Below the pieces are notes generated by a model. It worked only from the letters and a program-made list of their open reading frames with translations. It was not told the origin of the DNA and ran no database searches. A stretch of 64,000 nt of DNA, from positions 20,393 through 84,392 of the forward strand of contig JAJCYS010000044.1 in the NCBI GenBank assembly GCA_029262815.1, read 5' to 3'. Shown piece after piece: positions 36,407 to 44,295 of the stretch; within the stretch, counting starts at the first letter, position 1; every line of letters starts with the position of its first letter. Position numbers and translations under genes: made by a program. This stretch comes from Deltaproteobacteria bacterium. Its GTDB lineage: Bacteria > Bdellovibrionota > JAJCYS01.

Positions 36407-36910
36407 ATGGCCATGAATAAAAAAATGCAGAATAAGCTAAACGCACAAATTAATGCCGAACTCTATGCGGCCTATTTGTACCTCTCAATGTCCGTACATT
36501 TTAAAGAGAAAAATTTGAATGGATTTGCTGCTTGGATGAGGAAACAAGCCTCTGAAGAGCGTGAACATGCCATGAAGATTTTAGACTATCTCCATGAGCG
36601 AGGCGCCTCAGTTGAACTAAAGCCAATCAAGTCTCCTATGCAACAATGGACTACACCTTTAAAGATATTCCAGGAAGTGCTAAAGCACGAATGCCATGTT
36701 ACCAAATTAATCAATGACTTAGCCGACCTTGCAGACAAAGAGCACGATCGCGCTACCGGTGTATTCTTACAATGGTTCATTGAAGAACAAGTTGAAGAAG
36801 AAGCCTCGGCCTCAGAAGTTGTAGAGAAACTTAAAATGATCAAGGACTCAACTGCCGGTATCTTAATGATGGATCGAGAGATGGGCAGAAGCGCTAGCGA
36901 ACAAAGCTGA
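36407..36910 (+). CDS. ftnA: Non-haem ferritin
   Basis: Iron storage protein that oxidises Fe(II) and packs Fe(III) in a 24-subunit shell. The 167-residue chain shows ferroxidase-centre residues: Glu18 in NAELYAAYLYLSM, Glu51 and His54 in EEREHA, Glu95, and Gln128/Glu131 in EEQVEEEA, as in bacterial FtnA. No haem-ligand Met of the bacterioferritin type is recognised. AAGGAG precedes ATG 36407. A separate promoter is likely, since the next gene begins 91 bases later. Confidence 0.95.
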   Translation: MAMNKKMQNKLNAQINAELYAAYLYLSMSVHFKEKNLNGFAAWMRKQASEEREHAMKILDYLHERGASVELKPIKSPMQQWTTPLKIFQEVLKHECHVTKLINDLADLADKEHDRATGVFLQWFIEEQVEEEASASEVVEKLKMIKDSTAGILMMDREMGRSASEQS

Positions 36911-37001
36911 AAATTCCATTCGATGATCACCGTTTTGAATAAAATGGACTCTGGACAGCCGAAACATCTCAATTTATCCTCATAATGAGTAGGAGAATGT
37001 T

Positions 37002-37766
37002 ATGAAACTTGAGAACTGTATTGTATTCGTTACGGGGGGATCGTCGGGTCTTGGTGCAGGATGTGTTACTTTTTTTACTCAAAAAGGGGCAAAAGTTGCT
37101 ATTGCCGACATCAATATTGAAGCGGGACAAGCGCTAGCAAACAAAACCTCTGCTTTATTTATCGAAACAGATGTAACAAGTCGAGCCAGTATTCAAAACG
37201 CAATTGATACCACACGACAAACATACGGCAACTTAAATGTAGTTATTAACTGTGCAGGTATCGCACCAGTACAAAAAACGGTTCGACGTAATCATGAATC
37301 GCACGACATCGATTTATTCAACAAGGTGATTCAAATTAATCTGATTGGCTCATTCAGTGTTTCAAGCCTAGCTGCTGCCTCTATTATTGAAAGTGCATCT
37401 CACTCGAACGAAGAGCGAGGTGTGATTATTCATACTGCCTCTGTTGCTGCACTCGAAGGTCAAATGGGCCAGGTCGCCTACAGCGCTTCAAAAGGTGGCA
37501 TTGTGGGCATGACATTGCCAATGGCGCGAGATTTAGCAAAACACGGTATTCGTGTGGCTACAATTGCACCTGGAATTTTTGACACACCGATGCTTCGACA
37601 ATTGCCCGAAAAAGCACAGGCTTCATTGATTACTCAAGTACCTTATCCGAACCGGTTGGGCGACCCGTTAGAATTCGCCTCTCTTGCAGCTCAAATTGTC
37701 GAAAACCCCATGCATAACGGCAATATTACTCGTTTGGATGGGGCACTTCGTATGGGCATGATATAA
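37002..37766 (+). CDS. Short-chain dehydrogenase, 3-hydroxyacyl-CoA dehydrogenase type 2-like
   Basis: 254 residues with the SDR cofactor loop TGGSSGLG (11-18), an Asp36 that favours NAD, and the triad Ser147, Tyr160 and Lys164 (AYSASK). The sequence LEGQMGQVAYSASKGGIVGMTLPMARDLA and the C-terminal GNITRLDGALRMGM closely match the HSD10/type II HADH group, which oxidises short 3-hydroxyacyl-CoA. The following gene, 10 bases downstream, is a thiolase, so the pair would carry out the last two steps of beta-oxidation or branched-chain acyl-CoA breakdown. Confidence 0.88.
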   Translation: MKLENCIVFVTGGSSGLGAGCVTFFTQKGAKVAIADINIEAGQALANKTSALFIETDVTSRASIQNAIDTTRQTYGNLNVVINCAGIAPVQKTVRRNHESHDIDLFNKVIQINLIGSFSVSSLAAASIIESASHSNEERGVIIHTASVAALEGQMGQVAYSASKGGIVGMTLPMARDLAKHGIRVATIAPGIFDTPMLRQLPEKAQASLITQVPYPNRLGDPLEFASLAAQIVENPMHNGNITRLDGALRMGMI

Positions 37767-37776
37767 GGAACTACCC

Positions 37777-39036
37777 ATGAAACTTGTTGCGATTCTTGGA
37801 GGAACACGTCTACCCTTCTGCCGAATGGGGACACAGTACAAAAACCTCAGTGCCCTAACCTTGATGACGGACTGTCTAGCAGGACTTGTCAAACAATACA
37901 ACCTGCAAGGAAAAAAACTGGGCGACGTGGCCTTGGGTGCTGTGATGAATCACCCCAAGGATTGGAACTATGCGAGAGATGCTGTCCTACAAAGCGGTCT
38001 ATCGCGCGAAACACCAGCCCTTAATATCCAACGGGCTTGTGCAACCAGCTTAGAGACGACAGCTTGGGTGGCTCATCGAATTGCACAGGGTGAAATTGAG
38101 TGTGGTATCGCAGGTGGATCTGACGCCATGTCCTACGCCCCGCTGACCTTTCCCCATAGTTTTGCCCAAAAAATGCTCTCCCTCAAGCGAGCACGTTCAC
38201 TCTGGAATCGAGTGAAGGCATTAAGTCACTTTCGACCGAAAGATTTCAAACCCCTACTCCCCTCTGTGACAGAAGCCAGCACAGGTAAAACCATGGGACA
38301 GCACTGTGAACTCATGGCTCAAACGTGGCAACTCACCCAAGAAGAGCAAGACCAGTTTGCATTACACAGCCATCAAAAGGCAGACCTTGCTTATCAAAAT
38401 GGATTTTATGATGACCTTGTGATGCCCTATCTGGGTCTGACACGAGACAATACGGTAAGAGCGGACAGCACCCTCGAGAAACTCTCAAAACTCAAACCTG
38501 TTTTTGCAAAAAATGGAACTCTCACCGCAGGGAACAGTTCACCTTTAACGGATGGAGCAAGCTGTACATTGTTAAGTTCGCTCGAATGGGCAGAAGAACA
38601 TAATTTACCCGTCCTTGCCATCCTTGAAGGCATTCAAACAGGGGCTATCGATTTTGAACAAGAAGGGCTATTGATGGCGCCTGCGTATGCAGTTTCAGAA
38701 CTTCTCAAAAATCATGACCTTCAATTACAAGATTTTGATTTTTATGAAATCCATGAGGCCTTTGCTGCTCAAGCCTTATGTACCCTAAAGGCGTGGGAAG
38801 ACCCAATATTCTGCAAAACAAGATTGAATCGGGAAAAGCCACTGGGCAAAATCGATCCTGCAAAATTGAATGTCACTGGAGGCAGTGTTGCTTTGGGTCA
38901 CCCGTTTGGTGCCACAGGAACACGTTTGATTTCAACGTTAGCCAAACACATACATACAAAAGGATCAGCTCGAGGATTAATCTCCATCTGCACAGGCGGT
39001 GGTATGGGGACAGCCGCTATTCTAAAGGCTATTTAA
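37777..39036 (+). CDS. Thiolase (acetyl-CoA C-acyltransferase)
   Basis: 419 residues. Thiolase active-site parts are Cys88 in QRACATSLET, the EIHEAFAAQ His block (about 324), GHPFGATGTR and the second active-site Cys in CTGGGMGTA near the C-terminus. It cleaves 3-ketoacyl-CoA to acetyl-CoA and a shortened acyl-CoA, or runs in reverse. The product of the upstream type II HADH-like gene would be its substrate. The stop overlaps the following gene by one base. The length is slightly above the usual 390-400. The substrate length cannot be read. Confidence 0.92.
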   Translation: MKLVAILGGTRLPFCRMGTQYKNLSALTLMTDCLAGLVKQYNLQGKKLGDVALGAVMNHPKDWNYARDAVLQSGLSRETPALNIQRACATSLETTAWVAHRIAQGEIECGIAGGSDAMSYAPLTFPHSFAQKMLSLKRARSLWNRVKALSHFRPKDFKPLLPSVTEASTGKTMGQHCELMAQTWQLTQEEQDQFALHSHQKADLAYQNGFYDDLVMPYLGLTRDNTVRADSTLEKLSKLKPVFAKNGTLTAGNSSPLTDGASCTLLSSLEWAEEHNLPVLAILEGIQTGAIDFEQEGLLMAPAYAVSELLKNHDLQLQDFDFYEIHEAFAAQALCTLKAWEDPIFCKTRLNREKPLGKIDPAKLNVTGGSVALGHPFGATGTRLISTLAKHIHTKGSARGLISICTGGGMGTAAILKAI

Positions 39037-40232
39037 TGACTCCGAAAACTCAACTCGGAATCGACAGATATCTAAAATCCCCCACGCATCTTGGAAAGTC
39101 CATCGGCATTTTAACGCATGCCCATGTAAATACGAGTAAAGGTCAACCCATCTATGAGTCACTGCTTAAATCTCACAATGTAAGAACTTTGTTTTCTCCG
39201 CAGCACGGATTTTTTCTAAATACTTCACAAGCACAGATGATGCCTACCGAGTCTTCCATTCATCCGGATTATCAGATACCCATCTATTCTATGTATCGTG
39301 ATGCAGGACGAGATGTCCCATTAGCATGGCTCGAAGGTTTAGATGTAGTTTTTATAGATTTGCCTGATGTCGGAGTCAAGGTTTACACGTATATCTGGTC
39401 GATGGCTAAGATGCTTGAAGCCTGCCGTGAGGCTCAAGTTGAAGTTGTGATTTTGGATCGCCCGAATCCTATTTCTAAATTGGGCGTACAAGGTCCGATG
39501 ACCAACCCTGAATACACATCGTTCGTTGGACTCTACCCCATCGCATTTTGTCATCAGTTGACAATTGGAGAAGTGGCTTTATATTTAAATGAAACCATTC
39601 AGGCTCCACTTTCGACCGTACCCCTTTCGAATTGGCATCGAGACTACAGCTGGAAAGACACCGGACTTCCTTGGATACCACCTTCACCTAATTTGAGAAC
39701 CCCTGAAGCTGCATACCACTACCCGGCAACAGTTATGATCGAGGCTACAAATATCTCAGAAGGCCGTGGTACGGACGATCCTTTTTGTCAATTTGGGGCT
39801 CCTTTTCTTGATCCCGATACCATCTTGTCCTATTTGGAGCAACACACACCACCGGGATGCACCTTAGAACCCGTTCAGTTCACACCGGATTCCGATAAAT
39901 ATGCAGGTTTGAAATGTTATGGGTTTCGCATTCGGATACAACATCTGAATGCTTATGACCCTGTTTGGTTAGGATGTCTTGTGATTCATGCCATGATTCA
40001 TACGACACAAGATTTCGCGTTTCGAGACCCTCCCTATGAATACGAGTATGAGAAGAATCCTTTCGACATCACCATGGGTGATCCTCGAATACGTGAATAT
40101 CTAGTGGACGGAAATCTGAAAGCTTTACGAGCCTTACTTGATAGATCTAAAGAGACGTTTTATGCGAATACTCAGAAACACCGGTTATATCATCCCTCAA
40201 CTAAACTGAGTTCTGATAAAATGATGACATGA
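39036..40232 (+). CDS. DUF1343 / NamZ-type exo-beta-N-acetylmuramidase-like protein
   Basis: 398 residues from ATG 39036, which overlaps the thiolase stop by one base; an upstream extension would lie inside the thiolase gene. Family blocks are SPQHGFF, DLPDVGVKVYTYIWSM, LDRPNPI, SFVGLYPIAFCHQLTIGE, TGLPWIPPSPNLRTPEAAYHYPATVMIEATNISEGRGTDDPF. In Bacteroidota and Bacillus, NamZ (DUF1343) releases terminal N-acetylmuramic acid. No signal peptide is seen, so it would act in the cytoplasm, in peptidoglycan recycling. The overlap with a thiolase gene is unexpected. Confidence 0.85.
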   Translation: MTPKTQLGIDRYLKSPTHLGKSIGILTHAHVNTSKGQPIYESLLKSHNVRTLFSPQHGFFLNTSQAQMMPTESSIHPDYQIPIYSMYRDAGRDVPLAWLEGLDVVFIDLPDVGVKVYTYIWSMAKMLEACREAQVEVVILDRPNPISKLGVQGPMTNPEYTSFVGLYPIAFCHQLTIGEVALYLNETIQAPLSTVPLSNWHRDYSWKDTGLPWIPPSPNLRTPEAAYHYPATVMIEATNISEGRGTDDPFCQFGAPFLDPDTILSYLEQHTPPGCTLEPVQFTPDSDKYAGLKCYGFRIRIQHLNAYDPVWLGCLVIHAMIHTTQDFAFRDPPYEYEYEKNPFDITMGDPRIREYLVDGNLKALRALLDRSKETFYANTQKHRLYHPSTKLSSDKMMT

Positions 40233-40576
40233 GTATCCTAGTTAAGGCGATTCTCTCTGCACTGATTATTGTGACTGTTTCTGAGTTGGCCAAGCGCGTC
40301 AGCTGGTTTGCGGCTATCATTGCCTCACTACCATTAACATCTATACTCGCTCTGTGCTGGCTTTACTATGACACGAAGGATATGGCGAAAGTCATTTCGT
40401 TATCGAATCACATCCTACTCGCATTACTTCCTTCACTCGTCTTCTTTGTTGCCTTACCGATTTTCTTAAAAGCGAATTTTCGATTCTCTATTGCAATGAC
40501 GGCATCATGCGTCACAATGAGTTTGGCTTATTTTGTATACATGATCACCCTAAAATATATGGGCGTTAAACTATAA
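40229..40576 (+). CDS. DUF3147 small membrane protein
   Basis: 115 residues with four hydrophobic segments (about 3-20, 23-48, 64-82, 86-108). It carries the family-like SELAKRVSWFAAIIASLPLTSILALCWLYYDT block, where the conserved Ala/Pro sits in a helix hairpin. Function unknown. ATG overlaps the DUF1343 stop by four bases, so it is the last gene of the HSD10-thiolase-DUF1343 operon. A repeat tract follows immediately. Confidence 0.8.
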   Translation: MSILVKAILSALIIVTVSELAKRVSWFAAIIASLPLTSILALCWLYYDTKDMAKVISLSNHILLALLPSLVFFVALPIFLKANFRFSIAMTASCVTMSLAYFVYMITLKYMGVKL

Positions 40577-40579
40577 TTT

Positions 40580-40650
40580 CGTCATTGCGAGCGTAGCGAA
40601 GCAATCCCCTTGTCATCCCTGCGAAGGTAGGGATGCATCTTTCACAAACT
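40580..40650. repeat. REP-like dispersed repeat
   Basis: GTCATTGCGAGCGTAGCGAA GCAATCC is followed by a hairpin CATCCCT-GCGAAGGT-AGGGATG. The same words occur near 7005-7085, and CGTCATTGCGA recurs in inverse orientation near 44280. This looks like a non-autonomous repeat family found between genes, placed here between converging genes, where the hairpin could also end transcription. Confidence 0.6.
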
Positions 40651-40671
40651 GGGATAGTAATAAAAATGAAA

Positions 40672-43600
40672 CTATTCGTCACCAATTTCGTAATTATCAA
40701 GTTCGTCTTGGATTGACTCATTACTAGCGATTCCTTGAACCAAATGCTGTAGAAATTCTTTTTGTGCTTTTGTATACGTATCAGGTGGCGATTGATTCAG
40801 TTTTTTAAGATCCCGCACGAAAAATTTTACGCCGATCATTTCATACCAACCCATTTCATATTCCAATTCAGTGATAAATTGAGTTGCGCTTTCTTTCGAA
40901 TTTATATTCTTGCTTTTAATTTCTAATAATCTAGTTTCATATTTATCCTTATGAATATCTCGAGATATTGACTCAATATATTTAAGCTGCTCCACTGTAT
41001 TTTTAACAAAATATTTTTGTCGTTTTGAGTATTCTTTTGGGGGGTTTTGATTAATTTTCAATACTTTTTTATAAAATTTAAAGGCATCCTTTTCTGAAAA
41101 CCCTTCTTTGATTTGTTTTTTAATAAAGTAAGAAAAATCAGATGACCTTGCGTACAGACTTCGGTTTTTGTGGCTTTTCAAATATGCATGCGCAAGATAT
41201 TCATTGAATTTCAGTTGTGGTAGTTCAGTACGTATTTTCATCACAGAGTCAGAGATAGTGCCGGACCAGGGCAATCCCGAAATCCCGACTGAACTCAGAG
41301 TTGCAATTTCATGATGATTGGTAAATTCATCGATGAATACGAGTAAAGCCATGGCGGCCATTGGATTTACCCATGCTTTTGGATTCAGGATTACTTTCCC
41401 TGGCATAGGGCGAAATACTTGGATTTTCTGGGTATCAACCTTTTCAAATTGCGTCATTGCGAATAGACTTTTTTGAAGGTCTTCTTTTACTTGTCTAAGC
41501 TTTTCTTTAATTTTCGAGTCAACGTTTGCGTCTTTCAGCAGAAAATATAGTGCACTCATAATATATCCGATTGATGGGTAGTAGTAATAGCTGGCTAGTC
41601 CATCAGGTCCTCGATGTGCACCCATTAATCCTTCAGGCAGAAAAGAAGCAAGCATCAAAGATCCCACATACTTGCGAGCATTAAAAACGACATCGACTAA
41701 ATCTTGAGTTGCGGCTGCATGGTCAATAGTATGTGTGTCATCTTTATATATGTATTTGGACCTAAGGTAACGCATTAAAAAAACCGACGAGGCTCGAGCC
41801 GATGAGGCCCTTGAAGTTGCCTTAGGAATTTCGAACTCTTTTGATGATCTAGGGAGCTTGTAGTATTTGTCTGGGTAATACCCAACTTGCACATCAACAT
41901 CACCTTCATGTCGAATGATTTGAACGCTTGGTTTTATTTTCATTTTTGTCTGTTTTAGCATTTTATCCGAAACAGATATCATGCCTGCACCATAAGCATA
42001 TGACGTGAATAAACTACCACTCAGGCCAGTTGATTGGAGTCCCTGGGTCAGGGTTAAATCCGTCATAAGCGAACCATCAAATAATTCCAAAGTGCTAAGA
42101 ATTAAAAGCTCCTTTGATTTTATTTTAAGTTTAATTTTAGAAATTTTTGCGAGTGCATTATTTTTTTTCTTTATTTGTCTTTCAGAAAGGTTTTGAATCG
42201 CTCCAAGTTTTTCTACCACTAGTTCATATTTCTGGATTTCATCAGTCTGCTTCTGGAATAATACTAATTTCTTAAGGGTTGGGTTAAAGAGCAAATTCCG
42301 CTGAAAGAGTATAGAATACAATTTTCCGAACACATCAACAGAGTCTAGTGGATAATCTCCCCCCCTTTCCTTCAACGATTTTAAATTGTCCTCAAGAGAA
42401 GTGATTGCAACTTCAGGTATTCCTTCCCTATTTTTTAGATGTTTTATATTGTATTCTAGATTTGAAATCAGTTCTAGAACCTCACGTTTTTTCTGAACTT
42501 TTAAACTTCCATATCCACTGGACCAGTTTGAATACATTTCTCGCAAGGATGGTAAGACTTCATCTCCACACAAGAAATATGCTTGAGACAAGAACAATCC
42601 TGCAATAGACGTAATAGCAAAATTAGAGGATTCAAATATATTATTCTGGTGAATTTTTATGTTTTCTGTGTACCAGGCTTTGTAATGTTTAGCCAATTCA
42701 CATACAATTTTCTTTGAATCAACCTTCTTAAAATCAACATCACTAATAAGGTGTTGAAATAGTGCTTCTTCTACTTCATCAGACAAAGATCCTTTTATGA
42801 TTTTCTTTTCGCGAAGCGTGTCTAGTAATTCAGCAATATGATCTGTAAGCTCAATCTTGTCTGGATTCATTTGTTGAATATAAGGCAATAGGTCTTTAAG
42901 TTTAATTTTTGAAATATCTGGTGAAGACTTAAATAGTCCCATTTTCGAAAGAAAACGTAAATCACTCGTAGCCGTTTCATCTTTAGATATTTTTTCTAGC
43001 CTGGTCTTCAAATATTCAAATAACCCACCATGTACAAATGCTTTATACTTTTGGTCACTAAGGTAGTTCATGTCACTTAATCTGAACAGAATACTACTTA
43101 AGGCATCCACACTCGAAAGCTGTACTGATTTTTGATCTGAGTTTAATCCAGCCATAATTGGCAGTAACATACGATAGATACGCTCATAATGATCCGCATT
43201 TCTTGCGTGTACAAAAAATAGGTGCAAATTAAGTAACATACCCATCCGAACAATAATTATTTTTTGTATTTCTGGCTCTGTGACTGTCTGAAATATGTAA
43301 TTGAAAAAATCAATGGCATCATATTGAGTGAGTTTTTTTCTAAAAGCGCTAGAAGCGGCCATAGATGCAATCATTTTGATACGTCTTTCGATAGATAATT
43401 TTTTGTTTAATATTTCGAATGGATCTCCGTTGCTTAAGGAGGTATAGTCTACGGCTTCAGGTTTTGTACGGATACTTTCTATGGCTTCCGAATGTTTTTT
43501 AGACCAGTTATTAATTACTTTCAGAACTGATGCTTGAGCTGATTTGTTTTCCTCACCCTTTTCACGATACAATGCTAAGGTCGATTCAAACCCATAAGGA

Positions 43601-44112
43601 TTGTCTTGAATTAATTGATTAAGCAAGGAAGCCGCTTCTATCCGAATATCAATATCAGCTTCCTCATTCACATCAGTTCGCATAGCAATCATATTCAAAT
43701 GGGATGCTGATAATTTTCTAAAAAACTTTAATATTTTGATGGCAGCTAACCGATGATATTTTTTTGCATTGGGATTTTCCAATACACCTTTGATCGTATC
43801 AATCTGAGGAATTTTGGAATACGACTCAAATACGCCTGGGTTTTCAAGTGTCTTAAATACATCTACAATTTGAGCTTCATTTGAGGATTTCGTCAGTGCC
43901 CATTTTATAATTTCAGGAATCGTTGTCGGTGGTTTTTGTTCATTTTTTTTAGATTTCAGCTCTTCCTTAGGTTGTTCTTCTTTTTGCTGATTAACTTGTT
44001 TTTGCTCTTTTTCGATAGTTTTTGCTGGTTCGTTTTTGCTAGAGCAACCTGTAAGAATTAAAGCAGTAAAAAGTAAAAAACCTAGATTTCTCATTCTTAT
44101 CTGTTTCATCAT
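40672..44112 (-). CDS. Very large lipoprotein of unknown function with helical repeats (1146 residues)
   Basis: Starts at ATG 44112 behind GAGAAGG; the longer frame from GTG 44121 lacks that spacing. Signal peptide with lipobox LILTGC (Cys23), then a Lys/Glu/Gln-rich linker. From about residue 75 to 650 it is Leu-rich and helical with HEAT-like units (KYHRLAAIKILKFFRKL, DIRIEAASLLNQLIQ). The C-terminal half contains Ser/Ala/Arg-rich SRASSARASSVFLMRYL and Tyr-rich GLASYYYYPSIGYIMSALYFLL, which look somewhat like alpha/alpha-toroid repeats. No enzyme family is recognised. It is one of several large secreted helical proteins coded on the same strand in this part of the window. It may be a surface or periplasmic scaffold. 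Confidence 0.75.
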   Translation of the reverse strand: MMKQIRMRNLGFLLFTALILTGCSSKNEPAKTIEKEQKQVNQQKEEQPKEELKSKKNEQKPPTTIPEIIKWALTKSSNEAQIVDVFKTLENPGVFESYSKIPQIDTIKGVLENPNAKKYHRLAAIKILKFFRKLSASHLNMIAMRTDVNEEADIDIRIEAASLLNQLIQDNPYGFESTLALYREKGEENKSAQASVLKVINNWSKKHSEAIESIRTKPEAVDYTSLSNGDPFEILNKKLSIERRIKMIASMAASSAFRKKLTQYDAIDFFNYIFQTVTEPEIQKIIIVRMGMLLNLHLFFVHARNADHYERIYRMLLPIMAGLNSDQKSVQLSSVDALSSILFRLSDMNYLSDQKYKAFVHGGLFEYLKTRLEKISKDETATSDLRFLSKMGLFKSSPDISKIKLKDLLPYIQQMNPDKIELTDHIAELLDTLREKKIIKGSLSDEVEEALFQHLISDVDFKKVDSKKIVCELAKHYKAWYTENIKIHQNNIFESSNFAITSIAGLFLSQAYFLCGDEVLPSLREMYSNWSSGYGSLKVQKKREVLELISNLEYNIKHLKNREGIPEVAITSLEDNLKSLKERGGDYPLDSVDVFGKLYSILFQRNLLFNPTLKKLVLFQKQTDEIQKYELVVEKLGAIQNLSERQIKKKNNALAKISKIKLKIKSKELLILSTLELFDGSLMTDLTLTQGLQSTGLSGSLFTSYAYGAGMISVSDKMLKQTKMKIKPSVQIIRHEGDVDVQVGYYPDKYYKLPRSSKEFEIPKATSRASSARASSVFLMRYLRSKYIYKDDTHTIDHAAATQDLVDVVFNARKYVGSLMLASFLPEGLMGAHRGPDGLASYYYYPSIGYIMSALYFLLKDANVDSKIKEKLRQVKEDLQKSLFAMTQFEKVDTQKIQVFRPMPGKVILNPKAWVNPMAAMALLVFIDEFTNHHEIATLSSVGISGLPWSGTISDSVMKIRTELPQLKFNEYLAHAYLKSHKNRSLYARSSDFSYFIKKQIKEGFSEKDAFKFYKKVLKINQNPPKEYSKRQKYFVKNTVEQLKYIESISRDIHKDKYETRLLEIKSKNINSKESATQFITELEYEMGWYEMIGVKFFVRDLKKLNQSPPDTYTKAQKEFLQHLVQGIASNESIQDELDNYEIGDE

Positions 44113-44295
44113 CGAAAACACCTTCTCTACCTATCGGTTAATCAGGAATAAAGAATGACCATTGTCTCAAAGTGAAGGCTAATTGCAAGTTGAGAAAAAA
44201 TAAGATTGAAATATTAGTCACTTATAAAGAGCGCCTCCTCGCAATAATAAGTCGAGACGATGGTAACTTCGCAATGACGGAGCGTGAAAAACAAT
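44113..44295. repeat. Intergenic region with REP-like repeat
   Basis: On the minus strand from 44280 it reads CGTCATTGCGAAG, then a copy-like TTATTGCGAGGAGGCGC, resembling the repeat near 40585. It separates two co-directional genes, so the lipoprotein gene probably has its own promoter in the remaining AT-rich part. No gene or clear promoter is seen. Confidence 0.45.

Noticed and set aside
38778..39035. N-terminal extension of the DUF1343 gene inside the thiolase gene
   Set aside because: It is out of frame with thiolase and has no family similarity; ATG 39036 overlaps the thiolase stop by one base.
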